Source of the DNA: Agapetus fuscipes
Lineage: Eukaryota > Arthropoda > Insecta > Trichoptera > Glossosomatidae
Direction of reading: 5' to 3'
Length of the DNA: 64,000 nucleotides
NCBI GenBank assembly: GCA_951799405.1
Contig: OX637362.1
Span: 7,332,703-7,396,702, forward strand
This document shows positions 51,761-60,764 of this stretch, piece after piece; position 1 is the first letter of the stretch; the number at the start of each line of letters is the position of its first letter. The notes under the pieces are model-generated. The model did no database searches. It was not told where the DNA came from and saw only the letters and a list, made by a program, of their open reading frames with translations. A program made the position numbers and the translations under genes.

Positions 51761-52234
51761 GTAAGCTAGTTTCGGGTCCATTATATGATATGTCAATGTA
51801 CGGAACTATAAATAACAGGCTGGCGGTGCCCACTCCCCGCACCAGCTTTCAATTTATCATATTACTAAGAGTTTTAAATAAACCGAGAGGAATGGTAATA
51901 GTAAATACGATAGGCTTCAATTAAAGGCCAAGATGTCAATTCTAATAAAGGACGTGCTATTTTTAAAAACTGATTTTAGTCGGTTTATTTTTATTATTAT
52001 CTAAGTCGGTAATATAACAAACTTGACTTTGTGGAAACATTTTTGTAAGTATTGTTCCTTGTTTACAAACATTGGATTTTTCTAACGCATTTGTCAGTAT
52101 TTTTTTGACATAAAAAAACGCCCGGCGTTGAATTAGTGTTTGTAACAACAACGCGACGTTCAGGGTCAGTGACAAAGCGTCGCGTACTGGTAGCGCGTTT
52201 GCTCTGTTTAAAAGGTGTAGGCTTTTTGTAGGCT
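51745..52234. other. Unassigned DNA
   Basis: Nothing recognised. Confidence 0.4.
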
Positions 52235-53003
52235 AGGTTGAAATGGACTTTCTAAGAAGTATGATTGGGAAAAAACGGAGTGACAGGGTGAGGAATGATT
52301 TTGTAAGAGAAGAATGTGGTGCAAGAGAAAGTGTGAAAGTGAAGATTAAAAGAAGTTTGTTAAGATGGTTTGGGCATATGGAGAGAATGAATGAGGAAAG
52401 ACTGACGAAGAAAGTATATGTTGGTAGAATAGATGGATGTCGTGGTAGAGGAAGACCGAGAAAGGTATGGATGGACCAAATATCCGAAATTGCGAATGAA
52501 TGGAATATCCAGAGTCATAATAAAAGAACAGCTTGTATGAAGAAGGTTATGACTCTGGAGGAAATGAAAGAAGTATGCAAGGATAGAAAGAAATGGCGGT
52601 TGATCTGTGATGTTGGCGGCTAGGGTTTGTTAAAGTGAAATTGGTTTTATGATTTAGTTTTTTATGTCCATGTATATATTGTTATTTTTATTCTTTGATT
52701 TAAAAAAAATGTAATTTGTCATGTATGTTCCTTGACTTATAGGTTGTTATGCGGCTGACCACCCATAATGTAAAAATTGGTTCACTTTGCCAATGTCACC
52801 TCTGTTTCAGGGAAGGACGGCAAGAGTTGCAAGGCTTATGTTCATTTGAGATTGGGTTTTTATATTGTAGGTCCACATGCGGCATGTGTTAGCGCGAAAT
52901 TATACATATCTGCTTGTGGGAATGCATTTAATATAAAACTTAAATGATATATATCTTTGCAGCTTAGATTAGATTAGATTAGATTAGGCATATTCAGTAC
53001 AAC
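52235..53003 (+). mobile_element. LINE-A, longest copy: ORF C-terminus, 3' UTR, (GATTA)n tail
   Basis: Reference copy for the family here. The ORF end (stop at 52621) is followed by ~110 bp of UTR (tttttatgtccatgtatata, aatgtaatttgtcatgtatg), then the 260-bp block that is so abundant in the window. The block reads ttccttgacttataggttg, ggttcactttgccaatgtca, tttcagggaaggacggcaag, ggtccacatgcggcatgtgt, gcttgtgggaatgcatttaa and atatctttgcagcttagatt, ending in (GATTA)n at 52966-52987. The 5' truncation point is near 52235. Confidence 0.9.
52243..52623 (+). pseudogene. LINE-A ORF C-terminal 126 codons
   Basis: No stop until the natural end. Reads MDFLRSMIGKKRSDRVRNDF, LLRWFGHMERMNEERLTKKV, GRGRPRKVWMDQISEIANEW and MKEVCKDRKKWRLICDVGG. 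Clearly homologous to LINE-B (28 kb, 56 kb) but a distinct subfamily (IQSHNKRTACMKKV versus IQSERKRRKCMKKV). This region lies after the RT in RTE/R4-like and related LINEs; the RT itself is nowhere intact in the window for this family. The ATG is internal, not a true start. Confidence 0.85.
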
Positions 53004-53199
53004 GCAGCGCTATAACGCGACGCTAGTCTGGGACGCTTTAGCGTATTGTAGCGTACTAAAAACACTTAAAGTAAATACCTTAACAACACTGCTTGACGAA
53101 GCCTTAAGTCATAACTAAATTGTTCATTAAGGAGAGAGATCAAATTTAAACGCAAATAAATGCTTTTTTAGATTATCCTGAAATGCACAAATATATTTG

Positions 53200-53533
53200 T
53201 CCGGTCGATAGCTCCGGTGGTAGAGTGCTTGCATTCCATGCCGAAAGCTCAGGTTCGAATCCCACCGAGGGTGTCAGAAATGATTTCCCGTTTCGGTGTT
53301 TATTTCAAACCCCAAAATAAAATACCGGCAAGGTTTACTCAGCCTTCACAAGAAATGAGTACCAGCACTCTCGAAAGCTGGGAAAACTCCACTTCAACTG
53401 AAGTGTTTGGCGTAAGGCAGGCCCCCTTACCTGTAAAAATAAATAGGTTCAACTCGCCACATGCGACGCGACGCCTTCGGGGATAACGCGGCAAGAAGTT
53501 ACACTATATGTGTAGCTTAGTTGCGTTTTTTTG
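53200..53533 (+). mobile_element. SINE-B, best-preserved full-length copy
   Basis: gtccggtcgatagctccggt (A box region), gctcaggttcgaatcccacc (B box), gaaatgatttcccgtttcgg, aaaataccggcaaggtttac, tgaagtgtttggcgtaaggc, aataggttcaactcgccaca, cggcaagaagttacactata, tgtgtagcttagttgcgt. About 330 bp. Head resembles an elongator tRNA with TAGCTCAGTTGGTAG. Pol III promoter boxes are internal. Confidence 0.92.
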
Positions 53534-53929
53534 CGTTGCGTTTGCACATATTTTTTTCGGAAAATCTAAAAATCAATGAACACAAATTGTCCTCCGGATA
53601 GAGCTGAGCTTTTAATTTCGTTATTTAGCTGTTGACGGCGGGTAGCAGAGGGAGGAGGGGGGGAGAAACGACTTCCGGTCAGTTAGTATGAAGACTTTGT
53701 CTCCCTCTGGACACCGGAAGTGGAAACTTTCAAACGGCACACAGAGTCAATACAGGGATATAGAGGAACGCATACAAGCACAGAGGAATATAGAGTAACC
53801 TGCAATACTTACTAAACAAGTGCGATACTTGAGCTGTCGGAGTGCACTCTCTCAGTAGAGATACGGGGAGGATTTGAATTTCTACCTAATTTGGCTTTTG
53901 CAATCTTAAAGTGTTTATTTTTCTTTTTA
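53534..53929. other. Unassigned DNA
   Basis: Short G-rich tract at 53648-53668. Nothing else recognised. Confidence 0.4.
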
Positions 53930-54045
53930 AAAGGAGAGCCTGTATAAAGAAGGTTATGACTCTAGAGAAAATGAAAGAAGTATGTAAGGACAGAAATAAA
54001 TGACGGTTGATCTGTGATGTTAGCGGCTAGGGTTTTTTACTTTCT
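53930..54045 (+). pseudogene. LINE-A ORF terminus only
   Basis: aaaggagagcctgtataaag, gaaagaagtatgtaaggaca, cggttgatctgtgatgttag: the last ~35 codons with a premature stop (atga for atgg at 54001), lacking both the 5' part and the usual 260-bp block. Confidence 0.8.
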
Positions 54046-54049
54046 TGCT

Positions 54050-55265
54050 ATAGCCGAAGGCTATAAAGAAAGTTATGATTTGGTGTGAAAAAAAAATTTC
54101 GAGGTTTTCACGGAAATGAGTTGTCCTGGTGCAGGACATGCCAAAAAACACTATCTTTTAAAAACGTCCGTCTGTATGTATGTATGTATGTATGTATGTA
54201 TGTATGTATGTATGTATGTATGTATGTGTGTGTGTCACTTTCCAAAGTATAAGACCTAGAGATACTAAATTTTGGCTACATCAACTTTTTTGGACATGTA
54301 TTAAGTATGAATAACATGGCATTACACCAACTTGAAAATTCAAGATGGCTGCCATACAAAAAAAACATAAAATTGCACTTTTCTCATAAACGACTCCAAG
54401 AATTTTTCTTAAATTTTCAGAGTTGCCACTAATTAATTTTTAACTTATAAATTAGTTATGACAACACTCTTACTAATCTGTGTCTATGGGCTGCCATATG
54501 AAAAAAACAAACGATTGTGATTTTCTCGAAAGTTAAGGGGTCAACAAAAATATAATGTTCTACAATATTATGGACAACATAAATTTGCACAAATTTACAA
54601 AAAAAAATTTTTGAAAAAATAAATATAAAGCACCGTTTACACGACCTGAAATTTTAAATCGAAAATATTACAAAAACCTATTAAAATGCAAGATATTTAA
54701 ATTTGTTTTAGATTTGATAGAAAGAACAAGCTTATTAATTTAATTCGTAATCATTTTTTTTTTACTTTTTTGAGAATTCAAGATGGCTTCCGAAGAGCTG
54801 AAAATTTAAAATGCGATTTTCTCAAAAACGGCTCCGACGATTTTTCTTAAATTTTTTGTGAATCCATTTTTATAATAGTGCTATCTAAAAATTATAATCA
54901 TTTCTTCATCATAATCTCGGTTTAGGGAGTTGCCATATAAAAGAAAAAAATAATGGAAAAATTCTCGGCAGTTAGAGGGTTGATAAAAAAATAATGTAGA
55001 ACAAATGTAAAACAATAATAATAACCTATATATTGCCATCATTATTTTTTCCAAAAAGTGAATCAAAAGTATAGCCGCCATACAAAGTGAAAATTTTCCA
55101 TACAAAATGTATTAGCAATTTTCTTGGTAGTCAAAGGGTTAAAAATAGATAAAAGGCTGCGATTCTTGAAATTTTATAAATACCAATAATAATCAGTCGT
55201 TACTTTTTCAAAATATAACTAAAAAGTGTACCCACCATACAAAGTCCTAGTTTGCATACAGAAGG
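54050..55265. repeat. AT-rich block with diverged ~430-bp internal duplication
   Basis: caagatggctgccatacaaa .. cgactccaagaatttttctt (54341-54420) is echoed by caagatggcttccgaagagc .. cggctccgacgatttttctt (54776-54850). ggggtcaacaaaaatataat (54538) is echoed by agggttgataaaaaaataat (54975) and agggttaaaaatagataaa (55134). Spacing is about 430-435 bp between the first two copies. It begins with a hairpin (ctttcttgctatagccgaag / its inverse) at 54051-54085. No ORF. I cannot name the parent element. Confidence 0.65.
54177..54234. repeat. (GTAT)n microsatellite
   Basis: About 13 tetranucleotide units ending in gtgtgtgtgtc. Confidence 0.95.
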
Positions 55266-55273
55266 GTTTAATG

Positions 55274-56235
55274 ACCATCTATAATAATCTAGAATATAAG
55301 TTGCAATGAAATATAAACATTCAAAACTAATATGAAATGCATGCCCACAAACAGGTACGTGTAAGTTCGCGCTTACGAATGCTGAATTTGTACTTACAAA
55401 TTAAAACCAAATCTCAAATGAACATAAAACCTGCAACTCTTGCCGACCTTCCTTGAAACAGGGGTGACATTGACAAAGTGAATTATTTTTTACACTTTGG
55501 GAGGACTGAGAAATGCGAGAAAATTGAGATAAGACTGAATGAAAAAAGAGTGGAGGTCGTGAAAGAATTTGATTATCTGGGAAGCAAGTTTGAGTCGAAT
55601 GCGAAATTGACGAAATAATTGGAAAAGCGCGCTAGTAGAGGAAGAAGTGTGATGGAAACGATTGGAAGAATTGCAAGAAATAGGAAACTTACGAAGAATA
55701 AGAGATCGGCGGTCCACAATGGCATATTGGTTGGTGGAAGTGAGGCTTAATGAATGTGAGCTGAGTAAAGTACGGTTGAAATGGCTTACCTGAGAGCAAT
55801 GGCTGGAAAGACACTGAGTGATAGAGTACGTAATGCTTGAGTGATGAACGAGTGTGGTATAAAAGAGAATATGAGAATGAAAGTACAAAAAAGTACAATG
55901 AGATGGTTCAGACATCTTGAAAGAAAGGATGATGAACAACTAACGAAGAAAGTGTACAAAGGAAATGTCAGAGGAAAGCGCGGAAGGGGAAGGCTGAGGA
56001 AAGAATGGTTAGACCAAATAGGTGAGATTGCGAAAGAATGGATTCTGCAGAGTGAGAATAAGAGAAGAGTGTGTATGAAAAAGGTGATGAATATTGAGGA
56101 AATAAAAGTGGTTTGTTAGGGCAGAAAAAAGTGGAGGCGCATCTGCAGAGGTACCGGTCACCCCTAGTGGAACGGCGGCAGGATACAGTACAGTACAGTA
56201 CAGAGGTCAGCTTCATACCAACCTATAAGTCAAGG
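55274..56235 (-). mobile_element. LINE-A 3' end split by LINE-B
   Basis: First part 55274-55502 (tctagaatataagttgcaat to ttacactttgggagg), second part 56204-56235 (gtcagcttcataccaaccta, taagtcaagga). The 700-bp LINE-B insertion lies between the two, exactly where other copies are continuous. Confidence 0.85.
55503..56203 (+). pseudogene. LINE-B ORF C-terminal ~200 codons and 3' end
   Basis: Longest LINE-B copy. It begins EKCEKIEIRLNEKRVEVV, then KEFDYLGSKFES (YLGS.. block after the RT active site), GRIARNRKLTKNKRSAVHNG, and after frame breaks LSDRVRNA, MRMKVQKSTMRWFRHLERKD, NVRGKRGRGRLRKEWLDQIG, SENKRRVCMKKVMNIEEIKV. It has several stops and a frameshift. The 3' UTR gtaccggtcacccctagtgg ends in (ACAGT)3 at 56186-56202. 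Flanking AGG on both sides may be a short target duplication. Confidence 0.85.
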
Positions 56236-56345
56236 ATCTTTCTTGTGTAATTGGCGCTTTTTCCAGAGAAGACCAACCTTGCAGAGGGCTCTTGAGTTGT
56301 GATTCACACAAAACGGCGCTCACCAAATAAATCATCCAAATATTT
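56236..56345 (+). mobile_element. SINE-A 3' part
   Basis: cttgtgtaattggcgctttt, gagggctcttgagttgtgat, cacacaaaacggcgctcacc, aaataaatcatccaaatatt. Abuts the LINE-A end. Confidence 0.85.
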
Positions 56346-56627
56346 TTTATTCACTTAATAATTTTAATGGCTTTATCCATATTGTACGAGCATGCAGGTA
56401 CACACCGCGGTGGAATAAAATTGATTTATTATCGATATATTATATTTTCATTGAAACTGCATAAGCTGGTAGATGATTCTAGCTTTACATACGTCATACA
56501 GTGGGTTAATTTTTGCAAGAAAGTCGAGTACAGATTCTGTGCAATTTATTAAATTAGAATTTGTTTTCTGTTAGTTTTTGATGTCCATACATGTTATAAT
56601 TTGTTGATATTAAAAATGTAATTTGTT
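56346..56627. other. Unassigned; last part resembles LINE-A UTR
   Basis: ttttgatgtccatacatgtt and aaaaatgtaatttgtttgtg (56577-56627) match the LINE-A UTR upstream of the 260-bp block; the rest is unrecognised. Confidence 0.45.
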
Positions 56628-56842
56628 TGTGTATGTTCCTTGACTTATAGGTTGGTATGCGGCTGACCACTAATGCTGTGGAAAATAGTTCACTTTGCCA
56701 ATGTCACGAACTTATACGTGGCTACTTCTGGGAGTGCATTTAAAGTTAATCTTAAATTGTTGTTTTTATTTACATTAAAAATATAACAATTAAAAATTAA
56801 AACCATCTTAAAGGTTACTGTATTTTTGCAACTTGGATTATT
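56628..56842 (+). mobile_element. LINE-A 3' end with internal deletion and insertion
   Basis: gttccttgacttataggttg to tttgccaatgtcac (56706), then a jump of ~100 bp to gaacttatacgtggctactt. An AT-rich ~55-bp insertion precedes ttttgcaacttggattatt. Confidence 0.8.
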
Positions 56843-57217
56843 ATAGTGCGAACTGAAAACATGGATATTTTTTATTTGATTAATAAAAATAGAGCTCCGA
56901 ATATTCATGAAAGGATCATAAATTGCGTTTTACACAAATGGCAAGTCGATAATGTTGATATTACGCAAACGGGACAATATGTGAAATTAAATTTGCAGCC
57001 ATTACCGGCGCAAAATATTGTCCTTTTTCATTTAATGTTGATGCCTGAAAAATAAAACCTGATGTTTATTTTAAAAAAATTGAAAAACGTGTAATGTTCA
57101 CTATAATTATGTTTTCATGATAACAGGGATCTGATTTTATATGACGCTCAATTTATTTACATTACAATTTTATTTGCGAATTATTCATTAAATGAGTCGG
57201 AAAATAATAAAAAGACT
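56843..57217. other. Unassigned DNA
   Basis: A 69-codon plus frame (56846-57055) has no recognised domain. Confidence 0.35.
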
Positions 57218-57245
57218 GGACCGACCCGTAACCTAGTGGTTAACG

Positions 57246-57497
57246 CTACGGAATCTAAGCTGCAAGGATATGTATCATTTGAGATTCGTATTAAATGCAT
57301 TCCCACAAGCAGACACGCATAATTTCGCGCTCACACATGCCGCATGTAAACCTACAATATTAAAAACCCAATTCTGAACTGGACATAAGCCCTGCAACTC
57401 TTGCCGACCTTCCCTGAAACAGGGGTGACATTTGCAAAGTGAACCATTTTTAGAGTATGGGTGGACAGCCTCATACCAACCTATAAGTCAAGGAATA
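57246..57497 (-). mobile_element. LINE-A 3' end inside SINE-A
   Basis: gaatctaagctgcaaggata to aacctataagtcaaggaata. Complete block; tail reduced to one unit. About 70 bp of the host SINE are missing at this site. Confidence 0.85.
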
Positions 57498-57654
57498 AGC
57501 TTAAAACTCATATTTTTGTTTAGTTCGCATACATGTTCATTGCTGGGTTGAAAAATTCATTTGCCTTATAAACCCGGTCCCCAAAAGTACTTATATCCAG
57601 CCTAACAGTTACTGGTTCTTTCCATACCGATGACCAATTTTCTAGAGGACTATT

Positions 57655-58013
57655 CTTCTTCTTCGTGTCAGCTTCACACCGTATTGGCCCAGTAACGAGC
57701 AATGTCTACAGCTCTTTGGTTTCCCGCAAAGAGATCATCCATGGAGCAGCTTGTCGGACAGGAAGGACAACACCGCAGGTGCTCCATTGTTTGCTGAGCT
57801 CCACACTCACATAGTGTAGAGTCCTCCCGTCCCAGAAATCCCCAGGTCAGCATGTTGGCCCGGGCTCTTCCAACATTGGTCCTCAATCTGTTCATGGATT
57901 TCCACACGGGCCACTCGAGGTTCTTTCCTGGAGGTAGGCTCACTGCAGGCTGCACAAAGCTTTCCGGGCATTCCTCCTTCCACATTTGCAATCTCTCCGC
58001 CACTGGATCCGAA
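57655..58013 (-). pseudogene. LINE-C ORF C-terminus with 7-bp target duplication
   Basis: A minus-strand insertion flanked by GACTATT on both sides (57648-57654, 58014-58020). The ORF (110 codons to a stop near 57674) reads PVWKSMNRLRTNVGRARANM, TWGFLGREDSTLCECGAQQT, MEHLRCCPSC and AVDIARYWAN. The CxCG..QT..H.R.CP.C cluster is a putative zinc-binding C-terminal module of several non-LTR retrotransposons, where it may contact RNA or target DNA (inference from family knowledge). The 3' end is a short (GAA)n tail. Only the last ~360 bp of the element arrived. Confidence 0.85.
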
Positions 58014-58075
58014 GACTATTGAGGTGTGATAGACACAAAAACATCGCTCATCAAAAAAACCATTGGTTGGAAGAC

Positions 58076-58582
58076 ATTTTTTACGCGCTCACAAAATAAA
58101 TCAGACTAATATTATTGCTGTAACTTACCTTTATTTAATAAATCTATCAAGCACCTTGAATGTTCGCTCCGACGGTGTAAGCGTAAGAGCGAGCGACTAA
58201 CTGATCGCCAACTTTGCAGGTAAAGTTTGCTGGATTATCTATGTACTTGTATAGTGGCGACTAGCTCGCTTTAGAGTAAAGCGAACACATGAAACAAGGC
58301 GCCAATTGAAGCGTTTAAGATAAATTATTAATTAAATAATGACAAACATCCATAAACTAATCTTAAAGTAACAACAGTTAGTTTACGCATTTGATTTTTA
58401 GTGCCAAACTGCCTCATATGAGACAATGATTTCCGAAATGACGTCATGGCACACCATGCCTTTTATTTAATAACTCCAAAGACTTCTACGACAGTGCTCC
58501 ACCCCATTTTTGGATTTAGGTTTACCTATCTGATTCTCAGCGCTCATGCAACACTTAATACATAATAGCAGCTGCATAAAAA
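58076..58582. other. Unassigned DNA
   Basis: Nothing recognised. Confidence 0.4.
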
Positions 58583-58770
58583 AATAGAATAAAACCATTT
58601 TTTTTAGATAACTTTGAGTTTATTAAGTTCCATGACTGGTTTCACAAACAAATCATTTTCATCGGTGAACTAGTGAACAAAAATTATTTGTTTGTGAAAC
58701 CTGTTGTAGAACTTAAAATAAGCCTACTCAAGTTATCTAAAACAAAGTTGATTATGTTTTTATTCTTGCA
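58583..58770. mobile_element. Foldback of two inverted hammerhead-bearing arms
   Basis: Left arm aataaaaccattttttttag .. gttccatgactggtttcaca .. aacaaatcattttcatcgg; right arm is its inverse (gtttgtgaaacctgttgtag .. caagttatctaaaacaaag). Each arm contains the GTGAAACC core of the hammerhead-like family. On the minus strand the left arm shows CCGATGA .. GAAACCAGTCATGG, with AGTTC and GAACT able to pair as stem I. Core substitutions make activity unlikely. Confidence 0.7.
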
Positions 58771-58869
58771 AGATGAAATATAACAAAGTGAATGCGTCAA
58801 CAAACAATGAAATCCTTAATAAATCATTTCATTACGTTGCGCAACAAATATCTGATCTTATCTAAATTA

Positions 58870-59152
58870 CTTTTATCTTCGGACAAACATTGAGGTCAGC
58901 TGCATCAAGAAGCAGCTGCCTGGACATCTCTGCAAGAAGGCCCCGCACTGTTTTTGGAGACAGAGCATTCAAGGCAGCCGTTCCAACGACTTGGAACGCT
59001 ATTCCCGCCTCACTGAGGGAACTGGATATGGAGAGACCATTTAAAAGAGGTCTCAAGACTCACCTCTTGTCCAATCATACGGACAAGCGCCTTTGTAGTG
59101 ACACACTGTCATAAACGGCACCATACAATTTTTGTCTTATCTATCTATCTAA
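58870..59152 (+). pseudogene. LINE ORF C-terminus, CR1/L2-like, (TATC)n tail
   Basis: Residues RSAASRSSCLDISARRPRTV, FGDRAFKAAVPTTWNAIPAS, LRELDMERPFKRGLKTHLLS and a stop at 59112. The FGDRAF.AA.P..WN..P..LR and FKR.LKTHL blocks parallel LINE-E's C-terminus, but sequence and 3' UTR differ (cataaacggcaccatacaat). Tail tcttatctatctatctaa at 59136-59153. Not assignable to LINE-C2 or LINE-E with confidence. Confidence 0.75.
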
Positions 59153-59567
59153 AACACTGTGCTTTTTTCATTCACAAATGCTGCTGAACAGCTGACGATA
59201 GTCAAGGAAAACTTCCCTGACACAAGTTGAGTGGGTAGTTATTCTCACGCCATCTTTTATACTCTGCGAGAGACTGTGAATGTGGAAATAAATTTTTAAT
59301 CTTGGATCAAGTACCGCTTTTTATGATTGTAAGTTGTTCCTTTACGACCTCCTCGTTTCTTATTCAGAGTCAGCTCACAGTATTTGGCTCAGCACTCTAT
59401 ATCGTTCGTATAACTGACAGCCATTTGATTCCCGTTGTTTGAGCGAGTTATCGGGTAGATTTGTATATAGGTCACAGGCTTTAACCCTATCGCCTTTAAT
59501 AAGCCTTCTATCTACTTTTCACCTACCTTGCATGCAAAAATATGAATTAACTTCAGCTCATCACCGT
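59153..59567. other. Unassigned; contains a repeated motif
   Basis: cagagtcagctcacagtatt .. ctgacagccatttgattccc (59364-59432) recurs at 60221-60290 with changes. The second copy, read on the minus strand, could be a LINE C-terminal remnant (RGRAGKQVGST), but this is weak. Confidence 0.4.
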
Positions 59568-59747
59568 CAGAGTTCGTTCCTACTTGTCGGGTGTCGGATC
59601 GGTATATTAATCGGAGGTTCCAGTGGCAGAACATTTCGGACAAAATCGGGTTCCTATAAGTGTGAATAGCTTCATACATAATTTTAAGCCACTGGAACCT
59701 CCGATTAATATACGGATCCGACAACCGACAAGTGAGAACGAGCTCTA
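59568..59747. mobile_element. Foldback with 58-bp, about 90% matching arms
   Basis: Left arm 59570-59627 (gagttcgttcctacttgtcg .. cggaggttccagtggc); right arm 59688-59745 is its inverse (gccactggaacctccgatta .. agtgagaacgagctc). The 60-bp centre is unique. No ORF. Confidence 0.9.
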
Positions 59748-59947
59748 AATGAAAACTGATAATTGACCCAAACACAAAATTGGCAAAAGGCCGAAAATCG
59801 TAAAATATTGAAGCAGATCACATCAGTGAAATAGGTGAGTCATTTGCACGATATCTTAGAATCAAATCCTTATTTCCTGTGATGGTTGCAGATTTGCTTG
59901 GAGAAACTTGCTTATCCAAACGGGGAAAATTTAGAAGTTTTAGAACC

Positions 59948-60157
59948 AGCACAAAATGGTTCACTTTGCCAATGTCACCCCTGCTTCAGGGAAGGTCGGC
60001 AAGAGTTGCAGGGCTTATGTTCGTTTGAGAGTCGGGTTTTTTATATTGTAGGTCCACATGCGGCATGTGTAAGCGCAAAATTATGTATGTCTGCTTGTGG
60101 GAATGCATTAAATATGAATCTCAAATGATACATATCTTTGCAGCTTAGATTTAGATT
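59948..60157 (+). mobile_element. LINE-A 3' end
   Basis: From agcacaaaatggttcacttt to gcttagatttagatttg; the first ~45 bp of the block are absent. Tail hexamer variant (ATTTAG). Confidence 0.9.
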
Positions 60158-60394
60158 TGTTTTAGACATCTTTATTACTTATTTGATGGAATTAGATTTG
60201 GCTCTACCGCCCATATTCACAGTCAGCTCATAGTACTGGGCCCAACGCTCTTTATCGTCCATATCCCTGACAGCCATTTGATTCCCGCCATTCTTTTAAG
60301 TCCCGCGTATAAGTTTTAGTGCTTCCTACCTGCTTTCCCGCCCGACCCCTTTTCTCTTTAGGTTGTGGCTGCGCAGAGGCGGCCTTAGGAATAT
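60158..60394. other. Unassigned; second copy of the 59364 motif
   Basis: cacagtcagctcatagtact and gacagccatttgattcccgc (60217-60290). Confidence 0.4.
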
Positions 60395-60760
60395 TGTTAT
60401 GATGTAACTTGGGTTCTTTTAATCAAAATGCAATTTATTTTACACAATGTCGGTTTAAAATGTACTGATTTCTAGCTCTTGCTTATCAACCTCGCGGCTT
60501 AATGTTTTAATCGACTCTGGGCTCTCACACAATTACGATCTAAATATATAGCGTCTTATCGGACGCCTCTCGCATATTCCGGACCATTCTATAGGTAACC
60601 TCTCCTCATACCTCTGTATTGTTCCATATTATTCTAGTTACGCATACAAACAACTACGTGCCTGGGCACATGCATACATTCAAACTCGCAGTAGACTACA
60701 CTAGAGGCGGACACACACACACACAAGCAAGCCATGCAATCGGGTCATAAGTTCGTAACA
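60395..60760 (+). mobile_element. Solo LTR, family 2, copy 2
   Basis: 366 bp, TGTTATGATG .. GTTCGTAACA, with short inverted ends TGTTA/TAACA and 4-bp duplication ATAT (60391-60394, 60761-60764). A (CA)n stretch lies at 60711-60724 inside. It lacks any adjoining gag/pol sequence. Confidence 0.8.
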
Positions 60761-60764
60761 ATAT

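Larger units (their letters stand above)
57218..58075 (+). mobile_element. SINE-A broken by two nested insertions
   Basis: The SINE pieces are 57218-57245 (head ggaccgacccgtaacctagt), about 57508-57654 (cattgctgggttgaaaaatt to tctagaggactatt) and 58021-58075 (gaggtgtgatagacacaaaa, catcgctcatc). The first gap holds a LINE-A copy, the second a LINE-C copy. Confidence 0.85.

Noticed and set aside
53200..53275. tRNA gene
   Set aside because: A and B boxes are present, but the head continues into the SINE-B body and recurs with it many times. The same applies to SINE-A and SINE-C heads.
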